Assembly: GCA_963837585.1 (NCBI GenBank)
Contig: CAWINX010000003.1
Coordinates: forward strand, 682,001-746,000
Source: CAWINX01 sp963837585
GTDB taxonomy: Bacteria > Actinomycetota > Thermoleophilia > Solirubrobacterales > 70-9
Direction of reading: 5' to 3'
Length of the DNA stretch: 64,000 bases
In this document: one piece after another, positions 37,550 to 46,870 of the stretch
Layout of the letters: each line of letters begins with the position of its first letter
How positions within the stretch are numbered: the first letter of the stretch is position 1
Position numbers and translations under genes: made by a program
The notes under the pieces: model-generated
Seen by the model: only the letters and a program-made list of their open reading frames with translations
What the model was told of the DNA's origin: nothing
Databases searched by the model: none

Positions 37550-38407
37550 TCAGCGTTGTTCCAGCCGCTCGGCAAGGCGGTTCATGCCTCGCTCACGGGC
37601 GGCGGCCGCGGCGGCGGCCCAGTCGGTGGAGCGATCCGGCGGACGCTCGACACCCGCGTCGCGCAGCGTCGCGATGTCCTTGAAGGCGAGCAGGTCCTCG
37701 CGGGCGTCGAGGAGGGCGCCGCGCAGTTTCGGGCGGGGCTCGCGGATCGCGTTGTCGAGCACTCCCTCCAGGGAGCCGTGGCGGCGCAGTAGCTCTGCTG
37801 CCGTTTTCTCACCGACGCCCTTCGCGCCCGGCAGCCCATCTGAGGGGTCGCCGCGCAGGGCGATGAAGTCGGGGACCAGCTCCGGCCCGATGCCGTAGCG
37901 CTCGCGGACCTCCTCGGGGCCGACCTGCTCGGCTCCTTTGCCGCCCGTCCGCACGTAGAGGACCGTCACCCCATCGCCGGCGCACTGGTACATGTCGCGG
38001 TCGCCGGTCAGCAGCAGCGCCCGTCCGCCCGCCTCGGCCTCGCGCTTCGCGTAGGTGCCGAGCAGGTCGTCGGCCTCGAGGTCCGCGCTGGTGGCGATCG
38101 TCCAGCCGAAGGCCGCGAAGAAGTCGCGGGCCGCCTCGAACTGGGGCGCCAGCTCCTCGGGCATCGCCGCCTCGCGCTCGGCGTGGTAGGCCGGATAGAG
38201 CTCGGTCCGGTAGCTCGCCGCGTCAGGCCCAAAGCAGAGGACGACCGCGCGTGGCTCGTAGGTCTCCACCTCGCGCAGGATCAAGTTGGCCGTCCCCAGC
38301 AGGGCGTTGACCGGCTCTCCGTCGCTGCCGACGATCGTCTTCGGCAGCGCGTAGAAGGCGCGGAACAGCATTGAGGGCGTGTCGACGGTAAGCAGCGGCT
38401 TGGCCAT
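37550..38407 (-). CDS. 5'-3' exonuclease (PolA N-terminal-type flap nuclease)
   Basis: A 285-residue free-standing 5' nuclease. It contains LLTVDTPSMLFRAFYALP, YEPRAVVLCFG, YPAYHAERE, the acidic metal site SADLEADDLLGTYAK and TGDRDMYQ, and the helix-hairpin-helix GDPSDGLPGAKGVGEKTA. It can remove RNA primers or flaps during repair. A TATGGT box 7 nt upstream supports ATG 38407 rather than the in-frame ATG four codons earlier. It is divergent from the YggU gene. Confidence 0.9.
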   Translation of the reverse strand: MAKPLLTVDTPSMLFRAFYALPKTIVGSDGEPVNALLGTANLILREVETYEPRAVVLCFGPDAASYRTELYPAYHAEREAAMPEELAPQFEAARDFFAAFGWTIATSADLEADDLLGTYAKREAEAGGRALLLTGDRDMYQCAGDGVTVLYVRTGGKGAEQVGPEEVRERYGIGPELVPDFIALRGDPSDGLPGAKGVGEKTAAELLRRHGSLEGVLDNAIREPRPKLRGALLDAREDLLAFKDIATLRDAGVERPPDRSTDWAAAAAAARERGMNRLAERLEQR

Positions 38408-38426
38408 GACAGGCACCATAGGAGCT

Positions 38427-38690
38427 ATGCCGGAAACGCTGATCGAGGTTCGGCTGCGACCTCGTGGCCACGCGGACGAGTTACTGGGGATGCGGGACGG
38501 GGTCCTTCAGGCGCGGGTGACCGCGCCGCCGGTCGACGGCAAGGCCAACCGCGCTCTCTGCAAGCTGGTCGCAAAGCGAGCCGGTGTCGCCCCATCGCGG
38601 GTCAGCGTCGTTCGTGGCGATAAGTCGCGCACGAAGCTGGTTCGCGTCGAGGGAATCGACCCCGCCGCGTTGCGTCGGGCCCTTGCGTAG
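38427..38690 (+). CDS. YggU/DUF167 family protein
   Basis: An 87-residue member of DUF167: LRPRGHADELLG, VTAPPVDGKANRALCKLVAKR, then VSVVRGDKSRTKLVRVEG. Function is unknown in spite of wide conservation; the fold is a small alpha/beta sandwich. GGAG lies immediately upstream of the ATG. The gene is divergent from the 5'-3' exonuclease gene with 19 bp between starts. Confidence 0.9.
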   Translation: MPETLIEVRLRPRGHADELLGMRDGVLQARVTAPPVDGKANRALCKLVAKRAGVAPSRVSVVRGDKSRTKLVRVEGIDPAALRRALA

Positions 38691-38771
38691 GGCGCCCTTG
38701 CCCGGCGAGCGCGCGACGGTCGTTGGCTAGGGTGCCTTTCGATCAGATCGTCGAGCGGAGGAGGCCAGCAA

Positions 38772-39632
38772 ATGGACGTTGCCATCGGACTTCCCAATGC
38801 GGTTCCGGGCACAACCGGGGCGCAGATGGTCGAGTGGGCGCGTCGGGCCGACGCCCTCGGCTTCTCAAGCCTGGGGACGATCGATCGCATCGTCTACGAC
38901 AACTACGAGCCGCTGACCGCGCTCGCGGCGGCCGCCGCGGTGACCGAGCGGATCGGCCTCTGCACCTCGGTCTTGCTCGGGCCGCTGCGCACCAATGCGG
39001 TCGAGCTCGCCAAGCAGGCGCTCAGCGTCAACGCGCTCTCCGGCGGGCGCTTCACGCTCGGCATCGGCCTCGGCGCTCGCGAGGACGACTACGAAGTCAG
39101 CGGCGTGCCGCTGCGCGGTCGAGGCAAGCGGCTCGACGAGATGCTCGCCCAGATCAAGGAGGTCTGGGAGGGGGATGAGGTCGGTCCCTCGCTGGAAGGC
39201 GCCCCCGGCCTCGTCGTCGGCGGCCACGCCGACGCCTCCTTCGCCCGCGCCGCGCGCTTCGCCGACGGTTGGATCGCCGCCGGCTCCGGGCCGGACGAGT
39301 GCGCCAAGGGGATCGAGAAGGCGCGGGCCGCCTGGGCGGAGGCCGGCCGAGACGGCGAGCCGCGCACGATGGCGCTCGCCTACTACTCCCTCGGCGAGCG
39401 CGCCGAGGAGGACGCGCGCGCCTCCCTCGGCGACTACTACGCCTTCCTCGGCGACGAGGTGGCGGGGATGATCGCCGCCGGCGCGGCCAAGGACACCGAC
39501 ACCGTTCGCCAGTACCTCGATGCGTACGAGGCGACGGGATGCGACGAGCTGATCTTCTTCCCCAGCTCCGGCGATCCCGAGCAGGTCGACCTGCTCGCCG
39601 AGGCCGCCGGCGTCACCACTGCCGCGGCGTAG
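38772..39632 (+). CDS. Luciferase-like (F420-dependent type) oxidoreductase
   Basis: A 286-residue TIM-barrel flavin/F420 enzyme of the luciferase-like monooxygenase family: VAIGLPNAVPGTTGAQMVEWARRADALGFSSL at the start, then AAVTERIGLCTSVLL, LSGGRFTLGIGLG and VVGGHADASFARAARFADGW. In actinobacteria most such enzymes use coenzyme F420, but the sequence alone does not prove the cofactor or the substrate. GAGGAGG lies about 10 nt before the ATG. Confidence 0.85.
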   Translation: MDVAIGLPNAVPGTTGAQMVEWARRADALGFSSLGTIDRIVYDNYEPLTALAAAAAVTERIGLCTSVLLGPLRTNAVELAKQALSVNALSGGRFTLGIGLGAREDDYEVSGVPLRGRGKRLDEMLAQIKEVWEGDEVGPSLEGAPGLVVGGHADASFARAARFADGWIAAGSGPDECAKGIEKARAAWAEAGRDGEPRTMALAYYSLGERAEEDARASLGDYYAFLGDEVAGMIAAGAAKDTDTVRQYLDAYEATGCDELIFFPSSGDPEQVDLLAEAAGVTTAAA

Positions 39633-39649
39633 CGCCCGCGCTGCACGAG

Positions 39650-40225
39650 ATGGCCGACGACCTGCCGATCCTCCCCTTCGAGTCGCCGGCGGCTTTGGAG
39701 GCCTGGCTGGAGGACAACCACGCCACCTCCGAGGGCATCTGGCTGAAGATCGCCAAGAAGGACTCGGGTGTGCGGAGCGTCAGCTACGCGGAGGCGCTGC
39801 AGGTGGCGCTCTGCTTCGGCTGGATCGACAGCCAGAAGCGCGGCCATGACGAGCGCCACTTCCTGCAGCGCTTCACCCCGCGGCGCCCGCGCGGCCGCTG
39901 GTCGCGGATCAACCGCGACAAGGCCGAGGCGCTGATCGACGCCGGGACGATGCGCCCGGCCGGGCTCGCCGAGGTGGAGGCGGCCAAAGCCGACGGCCGT
40001 TGGGAGGCGGCATATGAGGGCCAGCGCAAGGCGACGGTCCCGGACGACCTTCAGCGCGAGCTCGACGCCAGTCCGGCCGCGGCGGAGTTCTTCGCCTCGC
40101 TCAGCTCCTCCAACCGCTACGCGGTCATCTACCGGCTGAATGACGCCAAACGGCCCGAAACGCGCGAACGACGCCTGCGCAAGTTCGTCGAGATGCTGGA
40201 GCGCGGCGAAAAGTTCCACGGCTGA
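39650..40225 (+). CDS. YdeI/OmpD-associated-like protein
   Basis: A 191-residue protein of the YdeI/OmpD-associated family: LEAWLEDNHATSEGIWLKIAKK, SYAEALQVALCFGWIDSQKR, FTPRRPRGRWSRINRDKAE and a C-terminal helix with YRLNDAKRPETRERRLRKFVEMLERGE. Members are widespread in soil bacteria and are annotated as possible bacteriocin-protection or stress proteins; the biochemical role is unknown. It starts 17 bp after the luciferase-like gene and is probably co-transcribed. Confidence 0.85.
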   Translation: MADDLPILPFESPAALEAWLEDNHATSEGIWLKIAKKDSGVRSVSYAEALQVALCFGWIDSQKRGHDERHFLQRFTPRRPRGRWSRINRDKAEALIDAGTMRPAGLAEVEAAKADGRWEAAYEGQRKATVPDDLQRELDASPAAAEFFASLSSSNRYAVIYRLNDAKRPETRERRLRKFVEMLERGEKFHG

Positions 40226-40285
40226 CTGGAGCATGGACTAGGGTCGGCAGCGGACGGGTTCACCCCACAGAACGGAGATTCGACT

Positions 40286-40803
40286 TTGGCTTACGAGATG
40301 AAGATTCGCGGCACCGAGGACGAGGTAAAGGTCCGCAGCCCCTGGGCCGCGGCGCTCCTGCCGCTCATCACCCTCGGCATCTACCACCTCGTCTGGTGGT
40401 ACCGGATCAACCGTGAGCTGCGCGACTACGGCCGCGCCAAGGGCCACGACCTCGGCCAGAACCCGACCAACTCGACGCTGGCGCTCTTCCCGGGCGGCCT
40501 AATCATCGTCCCGGCGCTGATCGCCTACTGGCGCGGCGTCAAGCGCGTCCAGGGCGCCGCTCGCCTCGGCGGCAACGAGGCGATCAACGGCTGGATCGCG
40601 TTGATCCTCTACCTCCTCCTCGCTCCCGGCCTCTGGGCATACATGCAGGTGGCGCTCAACGACCTCTGGAGCAAGGAGGCCGAGGCGCTGCCGGGTCACG
40701 AGGCGCCGCCGCCCCCGTCGGACCCGCTGCCGCCGCCGCTCCCGCCGGAGCAGCAGCGCCGGCCCCACCCGAGCAGCAGCCGCCCGCGCCGCCGGCTTCC
40801 TAA
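40286..40803 (+). CDS. DUF4234 membrane protein, 1-nt deletion in its Pro-rich tail
   Basis: A protein of about 172 residues with the DUF4234 pattern: SPWAAALLPLITLGIYHLVWWY followed by RINRELRDYG, then two further hydrophobic segments (about 70-86 and 105-123). The tail is Pro-rich (PPPPSDPLPPPLPPEQQ); after a missing base near 40757 it resumes as APAPPEQQPPAPPAS and ends at TAA 40801-40803. As read, the frame would instead run into the RlmN gene. TTG 40286 is used with ACGGAGA upstream; ATG 40298 is an alternative. Function unknown. Confidence 0.75.
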
Positions 40804-40850
40804 ACGCGTAACCGCGCAGCCCACCCGGCGAGCCTGTCTACACTCGCCGG

Positions 40851-41828
40851 GTGGACCGCGCCCTGCTCGATCGAGTCCTCGCCGACGCCGGCGAGCCTTC
40901 CTACCGCGCCTCCCAGGTCTGGGAGTGGGTGGCGCGCGGGGCCTCCTCCTACGAGGAGATGACCAACCTGCCGGGGACTTTGCGCGACCGGCTTGAGGCC
41001 GCGGTGCCGCTCTCGACGCTGGCGCTCCAGACTGAGGCAAAGTCCGACGACGGCACGGTCAAGGCGCTCTTCCACACCCACGAGGGCCTGCCGTTGGAGG
41101 CGGTGTTGATGCGCTATCGCGACGGGCGGCGCTCGGTCTGCCTCTCCTCGCAGTCGGGCTGCCCGCTGACCTGCACCTTCTGCGCCACCGGGTCGATGAA
41201 GTTCGGTCGCAACCTCACCGCCGACGAGATCCTCGACCAGGCGCTGCACTTCCGCCGCGTCGAGGCGATCGACCACGTCGTCTTCATGGGGATGGGGGAG
41301 CCGACGATGAACCTCGACGCGGTGCTCGCCGCTGTCAAACGGTTGCCCGACGTCGGCGTCACCCACCGTCGCACCGCGATCTCCACGGTCGGCTGGGTGC
41401 CGGGGATCGACCGGCTCGCCGAGTGCGAGATGCCGGTCAGCCTCGCCCTCTCCCTGCACGCGCCCAACGACGAGCTGCGCTCTTCGCTGATGCCCGTCAA
41501 CGACCGCTACCCGCTGGCCGAGGTGCTCGCCGCCTGCGATCGCTACCGGGCCAGGCGCCGCCGCAAAATCTTCGTCGAGTACGTGATGTTGGCCGGGGTC
41601 AACGACCTTCCCGAACATGCCCGCCAGCTCGCCGCTCTGCTCGACCCCCGCGTCTACAAGGTCAACCTGATCCCCTACAACCCGACCGGCTCCTACGACG
41701 GCTCCGCCCCGGAGGAGATCGAGCGCTTCCGCGCCGTGCTCGAGGAGCACCGCCTCACCGCCACCGTCCGCCTCACCCGCGGTCGCGACATCGCCGCCGC
41801 CTGCGGCCAGCTCGCCGCTGCGGGATGA
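40851..41828 (+). CDS. rlmN: 23S rRNA (adenine2503-C2)/tRNA A37 methyltransferase RlmN
   Basis: Radical-SAM methyltransferase of 325 residues that methylates C2 of A2503 in 23S rRNA and of A37 in some tRNAs. It has the CxxxCxxC cluster motif in SGCPLTCTFCATG, the auxiliary Cys in SVCLSSQ, FMGMGEPTMNLD, LALSLHAPND and the C-terminal catalytic Cys in RGRDIAAACGQLA. The start is GTG; a TACACT box ends 6 nt before it, so the mRNA is likely leaderless. Confidence 0.93.
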   Translation: MDRALLDRVLADAGEPSYRASQVWEWVARGASSYEEMTNLPGTLRDRLEAAVPLSTLALQTEAKSDDGTVKALFHTHEGLPLEAVLMRYRDGRRSVCLSSQSGCPLTCTFCATGSMKFGRNLTADEILDQALHFRRVEAIDHVVFMGMGEPTMNLDAVLAAVKRLPDVGVTHRRTAISTVGWVPGIDRLAECEMPVSLALSLHAPNDELRSSLMPVNDRYPLAEVLAACDRYRARRRRKIFVEYVMLAGVNDLPEHARQLAALLDPRVYKVNLIPYNPTGSYDGSAPEEIERFRAVLEEHRLTATVRLTRGRDIAAACGQLAAAG

Positions 41829-41934
41829 CCTGGGACAGTCTCGCGGACAGTAACAGGGACAAAATATGGCCTATAATCGCTGAATCCCAGCAGAAAAGGC
41901 ATATTTAGCAAGTCATCCACATATAGATTTCCGC
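41829..41934. other. AT-rich gap between rlmN and the Fic gene
   Basis: A 106-bp region clearly richer in A/T than the rest of the window (for example TATGGCCTATAATC and CATATTTAGC). It holds a good -10-like TATAAT at about 41872-41877. The different composition suggests the Fic gene and its promoter may have been acquired. Confidence 0.4.
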
Positions 41935-43089
41935 TTGGATTTACGTCTCGTTTCGGCGGCGACGTGGGTATTGCTCGGCGAGGCGAAGTCGAAGTCCCAG
42001 CATGTGGGGCGCGCGCTGCTCGCCCCGACGGCTGCCACCGAACTGCTTCAGGTCTACCTGGTCAAGGGGATGCTGGCGACGACGGCGATTGAGGGGAACA
42101 CCCTCTCCGAAGACGAGGTCAGGCAGATCCTCGATCGCACCCTCGAGTTGCCGCCGTCCCGGGAGTACCTGGAGCGGGAGATCGAAAACGTGCTGGCTGC
42201 CTACAACGTCGCGCGCAAAGAGCTTTTGGACGATCCGAAGCTGCCGTTCTCCGTTGCGCGCTTGTGCGAGTACAACCGGCTAATCCTCGACGGCCTCAGT
42301 CTCGAGGACGAGGCCGTCCCGGGCGAGATCCGCAGTCACTCGGTCGTGGTCGGGTCATACCGCGCTGCCCCCGCCGAGGATACGGAGCACCTCCTTTCCC
42401 GGCTATGCGACTGGCTCAACGGAGACGAGTTCGAGACGCCGCCCGGGTCGCCGGAGCTGGCGGTGCCGATGGCGATCGTCAAGGCGGCCATGGCCCACCT
42501 GTACCTGGCGTGGATTCACCCATTTGGTGACGGCAACGGCCGGACCGCTCGCCTACTCGAGTTGCAGATCCTGCTCTCCGCGGGCTTCCCGGTGCCGACC
42601 TGTCAGCTGCTCTCCAACCACTACAACCTCACGCGCTCCGAGTACTACCGGCAGCTCGCGCTCTCCAGTCGCGAGAAGGACGGAGTGCTCTCCTTCCTGC
42701 ACTACGCGATCCAGGGGTTCGTGGATCAGCTGCGCGAGCAGCTCAACGTGATCCGTAAGGTCCAGTTCGAGGATCGGTGGGAGCAGTTCGTCTACCAGAG
42801 CTTCGGTGAGCGGCGTAGCGAAACGGACAATCGCCGGCTTCGCCTGGTTCTCGACCTCTCGCGCGCGTTTCATGCCCGGGGCGATGTGATTCCCAAGCAG
42901 GCGATCTCCACGCTTACGCCTCGCCTTGCGGCGGCCTACGCCGCCAAGACTGAGAAGACCCTGAGCCGCGACCTCAATGCGATCGAGGCCCTGGGGCTTC
43001 TGCGTAAGGAGGCCACTGGGTGGGCGCCTGCCGATGAGGCAATTCAGCATCTTCTGCCGCAGGCCGCCGCTGGGGTGCTGTGGGACTGA
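41935..43089 (+). CDS. Fic-family AMP transferase with N-terminal inhibitory motif
   Basis: A 384-residue Fic protein that transfers AMP (or another nucleotide) to target proteins. The active-site motif HPFGDGNGRTAR is intact. The N-terminal helix contains TTAIEGNTLSEDEV, matching the (S/T)xxxE(G/N) inhibitory motif; with it in the same chain the enzyme is a class II, self-inhibited Fic that needs no separate antitoxin. The C-terminal ~100 residues look like a winged helix. The start is TTG 41935: an in-frame stop lies upstream at 41881 and no ATG lies between. Confidence 0.87.
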   Translation: MDLRLVSAATWVLLGEAKSKSQHVGRALLAPTAATELLQVYLVKGMLATTAIEGNTLSEDEVRQILDRTLELPPSREYLEREIENVLAAYNVARKELLDDPKLPFSVARLCEYNRLILDGLSLEDEAVPGEIRSHSVVVGSYRAAPAEDTEHLLSRLCDWLNGDEFETPPGSPELAVPMAIVKAAMAHLYLAWIHPFGDGNGRTARLLELQILLSAGFPVPTCQLLSNHYNLTRSEYYRQLALSSREKDGVLSFLHYAIQGFVDQLREQLNVIRKVQFEDRWEQFVYQSFGERRSETDNRRLRLVLDLSRAFHARGDVIPKQAISTLTPRLAAAYAAKTEKTLSRDLNAIEALGLLRKEATGWAPADEAIQHLLPQAAAGVLWD

Positions 43090-43141
43090 TCGCCTCGGCC
43101 CGTCAGTCGTCTGGCTGACCAGCCAACTACGATTGGCCGCG

Positions 43142-44578
43142 GTGCCCGTCGAGACCAAAGCGCCAGTTGCCAAGCCCCCGCGGATGTCCGACAACCCGGT
43201 GCGGCGGATCGCCGACGACATGCGGACGGAGTGGCGGGGGAGGAGTAAATACCCGCCGGGGCCGGGGAATTTCAGCATCTCCCGCACCCACCAGATCGCC
43301 CATGACCCGTTGCCGATCCTGCTTTCCAACTACGAGAAGCACGGGCCGATTTTCAGCGTGCGGCTGCTCCACACCAAAGTCGTCTTCATGCTCGGGCCGG
43401 CGGCAAACCACTTCATCACCGTCGCCCACCCGGAGAACTTCCACTGGCGGGAGTCGAGCTTCGGCGACCTGATCCCGCTGCTCGGCGACGGTCTGCTGAC
43501 GATCGACGACGACTACCACGACCGGGCGCGGGCGATCATGCTGCCCGCCTTTCACCGCGAGCAGCTGACCGCGATGGTCGACGCGATGGCGGCGGAGGCT
43601 GAGGCGGCGCTCGCCGGCCTCCGACCGGGCCAGGTGGTCGATCTCTATGACTGGATGCGCAACCTGGCGATGCGGATCGCGATGCGGGCACTGCTGGGGC
43701 TCGACCCCGATGAGGCCGGCAAGGGCGCCGCGGCGGCCGAGCACTTCGAGCGCGCTCTCGGCTTCTACGGGATCGACTATCCCCTGCGGTTGCTGCGCGG
43801 GCCCGGTTCGCCGTGGCGGCGGATGAATGCCTCGCGGGAGGTGCTCGACGAGATCGTTTTCGGCGAGATCTCCCGGCGCCGAGACGATCCCGACGCCGCC
43901 GGCGGCCGGGACATCCTCAGCCTCTTGATCGGCGCCCGCGGCGAGGAGGGAGAGGCCTTCACCGACCGCGAGGTCCGCGACCAGGTGATGACCCTGATGT
44001 TCGCCGGCCATGACACCTCCACCTCGACCCTCACCTTCATGATGCACGAGCTGGCGCGCCACCCCGACGTCCTCGCTCGCCTCTGCGAGGAGCAGGACGA
44101 GGTGCTGGGCGGCGCCGTCCCCACAGCCGACCAGCTCGAGCGGGACATGCCCTATCTCGACATGGTCCTCGACGAGGTGCTGCGCCTCTACCCGCCGGCC
44201 TGGATCGGCCCGCGCCGCGCCGTGCGCGAGTTCGAGTTCGGCGGTTACACCGTCCCGGTCGGCGCCTACGTCAACTACTGCTCCTGGGCCAGCCACCGCA
44301 TTCCCGAGGTTTTCCCGGAGCCGGAGGCGTTCATCCCCGAGCGCTTCACCCGCGAGCGCAAGGCGGCCCTGCCGCGCGGCGCCTACGTCCCCTTCGGCGG
44401 CGGCCAGCGAATTTGCATCGGCAAGCGCTTCGGCCAGACCGAGGTGAAGCTGGTCGCGACGATGCTCCTGCAGCGCCTCCGCCTCGACGCGATGCCGGGC
44501 CGCACGATGACGATCCGCCAGATGCCGACCCTCTCCCCGAAGGGCGGCCTGGAGATGCGGGTACTGCCGCGTCGATGA
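43142..44578 (+). CDS. Cytochrome P450
   Basis: A 478-residue class I-type cytosolic P450. Landmarks are the I-helix oxygen-activation motif LMFAGHDTSTST, the ExxR pair in LDEVLRLYPP, the PERF motif in FIPERFTRE and the heme loop PFGGGQRICIGKRF with the proximal Cys. No membrane anchor is present. The substrate is unknown and no ferredoxin or reductase gene is adjacent. GTG 43142 is used; ATG 43184 would remove 14 residues. The stop overlaps the next gene by 4 bp (ATGA). Confidence 0.9.
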   Translation: MPVETKAPVAKPPRMSDNPVRRIADDMRTEWRGRSKYPPGPGNFSISRTHQIAHDPLPILLSNYEKHGPIFSVRLLHTKVVFMLGPAANHFITVAHPENFHWRESSFGDLIPLLGDGLLTIDDDYHDRARAIMLPAFHREQLTAMVDAMAAEAEAALAGLRPGQVVDLYDWMRNLAMRIAMRALLGLDPDEAGKGAAAAEHFERALGFYGIDYPLRLLRGPGSPWRRMNASREVLDEIVFGEISRRRDDPDAAGGRDILSLLIGARGEEGEAFTDREVRDQVMTLMFAGHDTSTSTLTFMMHELARHPDVLARLCEEQDEVLGGAVPTADQLERDMPYLDMVLDEVLRLYPPAWIGPRRAVREFEFGGYTVPVGAYVNYCSWASHRIPEVFPEPEAFIPERFTRERKAALPRGAYVPFGGGQRICIGKRFGQTEVKLVATMLLQRLRLDAMPGRTMTIRQMPTLSPKGGLEMRVLPRR

Positions 44579-44703
44579 TCGTCGTGCTGGCGGCAGAGGC
44601 CTGGCCGGCGGTCTTCGGCGGCCTGATTCCGATCGTCGGCCTCGGCGCGATCGGCTACCTGATCTACCGCGCCGTCAAGAACGCCGACGACGACGATCCC
44701 TGA
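44575..44703 (+). CDS. 42-residue membrane peptide coupled to P450
   Basis: A very small protein: MIVVLAAEAWPAVFGGLIP leads into one membrane helix (about 12-32), a basic turn YRAVKN and the acidic end ADDDDP. Its ATG overlaps the P450 stop codon (ATGA), so the ribosome should translate it directly after the P450. That layout, with the single helix and positive-to-negative tail, argues that it is a real gene. It may anchor or assist the P450; this is inference. Confidence 0.6.
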   Translation: MIVVLAAEAWPAVFGGLIPIVGLGAIGYLIYRAVKNADDDDP

Positions 44704-44722
44704 GTCAGCACGCCCCTCGCCG

Positions 44723-46870
44723 CTACTTGATGAAGAGCATCTCTTCGTACTTCGGCAGCGGCCAGAGGTCGTCGGCGACGACCTTCTCGAGCTTGTCGGC
44801 GCTTTCGCGAACCGCGGCCATCGCGGCGAGCTGCTCGTCGCGGGCGTGTAGGGCGAGGTCCATCCCCTCCAGGTCGTCGGGGTAGGCGTTCGCCTTCTCG
44901 AGCTCGCCGAGGTTGGCGACCAGCTCGTCGACCAAGGCCCTCACGTCACCCTCGAGGGCCGAGACACCCGCCTCGCCGAGCAGCGCCAGGTGGCGCAGGG
45001 CGGCCGGCAGGAGCATCGTCTGGGCGATCGAGAAGGTCTCCTCGGCCTCGATGTTGGCCCGGATCGAGTACTGCTCGACCCAGACCTCGAAGCGCGACTC
45101 CAGCTCGCGCTGGGAGAGGACGTGGTACTTCTCGAACGCCGCGACGGTCGCATCGTCGAGAACCTCGGGCAGCGCGTCGGGCGTGGTGCGGAGGTTCTTC
45201 AGTCCGCGCTGCTCGGCCTCGGCGTGCCACTCCTCGGAGTAGTTGTCGCCGCCGAAGCAGACCTGCTTGTTGGCCAGGTAGGAGTCCTTGACCAGCTCGA
45301 TCACCGCAGCGGCGACATCGGTGCCGCTGGAGACCTTTGCCTCGAGCTGGTCGGCCAGCTCATCGATCGCCTCGGCGGCGATCGTGTTCAGCACCGTGTT
45401 GGGGAAGGCGAGCGACATGCTCGACCCCAGGGCGCGGAACTCGAATTTGTTGCCGGTGAAGGCGAACGGCGAGGTGCGGTTGCGGTCGCCGCCGTGCATC
45501 GGCAGCGCCGGCAGCACGGTCGCCCCCAGCTCGAGGAAGGAAGCCGGCGTGTGCGGGTCGCCCTCGCCGCTGGAGATCGCCTCGAAGACTTTCTCCAGCT
45601 CGCCGCCGAGGAAGATCGAGATGATCGCCGGAGGCGCCTCGTTGGCGCCGAGCCGGTGGTCCTGGCCGATGTTGGCGACCGAGGCGCGCAGCAGACCCTG
45701 GTGCTTGTTGACCGCCTGGATCACCGCCGCGCAGAAGAACAGGAAGTGGATGTTGTCCGCCGGCGTGTCGCCCGGGTTGAGCAGGTTGGAGCCGGTGTCG
45801 GTCCCCATCGACCAGTTGTTGTGCTTGCCCGAGCCGTTGACGCCGGCGAAGGGCTTCTCGTGCAGGAGGCAGACCAACCCGTAGCGGCGCGCCACGCTCT
45901 CCAGCACCTGCATCATCAGCTGCTGGTGGTCGGAGCCGACGTTGGAGTTCTCGAACACCGGAGCAATCTCGAACTGGTTCGGCGCCACCTCGTTATGGCG
46001 AGTCTTGACCGGGATGCCGAGCTTGCGCATCTCCAGCTCCGACTCCATCATGCAGGCGAGGATCCGCTCCGGGATTGAGCCGAAGTAGTGGTCGTCGAGC
46101 TCGTGGCCCTTCGGCGGCTTGGCGCCGAACAGGGTGCGCCCGGTGGCGATCAGGTCGGGGCGCTCGAAGAAATACTGCTCGTCGATCAGGAAGTACTCCT
46201 GCTCGGCGCCGACCGTGGTGAAGACGCGCTGGCTCTCCTCGTCGCCGAGCAGCCGCAGCGCCTTGATCGCCGAACGCGAGAGCGCGTCCATCGAGCGCAG
46301 CAGCGGGATCTTCCCGTCCAGCGCCTCGCCCGTCCAAGAGGCGAACGCGGTGGGGATGCAGAGCAGCGCCCCGTTCGGGTTCTCGAGGATGAAGGCGGGG
46401 GAGGTCGGGTCCCAGGCGGTGTAGCCGCGCGCCTCGAAGGTGGCACGTACGCCGCCGGTCGGGAAGGAGGAAGCGTCGGGCTCGCCCTGGATCAGCTCCT
46501 TGCCGGAAAAGCCGGCCAGAGCCGTCCCCTCGCCGGCAGGCTCGAAGAAGGAGTCGTGCTTCTCCGCCGTGGAGCCGGTCAGCGGCTGGAACATGTGGGT
46601 GAAGTGGGTGGCGCCGTTCTCCAGCGCCCAGTTCTTCATCGCCTCGGCGACGGCGTCGGCCAGCGCGGGGTCGAGTGCCTCTCCGTCGTCCAGCGTCGCC
46701 TGCAGCTTCTCGAAGACGTCGGCGGGCAGGCGGTCGCGCTGCACGGAGACCGAGAAGACGTTGACGCCGAACGGGTCGTTCTCGGGAAGGGTCAAATCGA
46801 GCGCGCCGAGGGCCTCTCCGTTGGAGCTCCACTGGGCGGCGGTCACGTTGTGCTGGCGGATACGAGTCAT
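44723..46870 (-). CDS. glnN: Glutamine synthetase type III
   Basis: A 715-residue GSIII enzyme, longer than GSI, which makes glutamine from glutamate, ammonia and ATP. Family features include NGATHFTHMFQPLTGSTAEKHDSF, TTVGAEQEYFLIDEQYF, KTRHNEVAPNQFEIAPVFEN, NNWSMGTDTGSNLLNPG and GGDRNRTSPFAFTGNKFEFRA. ATG 46870 is preferred over upstream alternatives on family length. An ammonium transporter gene lies about 2.8 kb away, suggesting a local nitrogen-assimilation theme. It is divergent from the fatty-acid fusion gene. Confidence 0.93.
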   Translation of the reverse strand: MTRIRQHNVTAAQWSSNGEALGALDLTLPENDPFGVNVFSVSVQRDRLPADVFEKLQATLDDGEALDPALADAVAEAMKNWALENGATHFTHMFQPLTGSTAEKHDSFFEPAGEGTALAGFSGKELIQGEPDASSFPTGGVRATFEARGYTAWDPTSPAFILENPNGALLCIPTAFASWTGEALDGKIPLLRSMDALSRSAIKALRLLGDEESQRVFTTVGAEQEYFLIDEQYFFERPDLIATGRTLFGAKPPKGHELDDHYFGSIPERILACMMESELEMRKLGIPVKTRHNEVAPNQFEIAPVFENSNVGSDHQQLMMQVLESVARRYGLVCLLHEKPFAGVNGSGKHNNWSMGTDTGSNLLNPGDTPADNIHFLFFCAAVIQAVNKHQGLLRASVANIGQDHRLGANEAPPAIISIFLGGELEKVFEAISSGEGDPHTPASFLELGATVLPALPMHGGDRNRTSPFAFTGNKFEFRALGSSMSLAFPNTVLNTIAAEAIDELADQLEAKVSSGTDVAAAVIELVKDSYLANKQVCFGGDNYSEEWHAEAEQRGLKNLRTTPDALPEVLDDATVAAFEKYHVLSQRELESRFEVWVEQYSIRANIEAEETFSIAQTMLLPAALRHLALLGEAGVSALEGDVRALVDELVANLGELEKANAYPDDLEGMDLALHARDEQLAAMAAVRESADKLEKVVADDLWPLPKYEEMLFIK

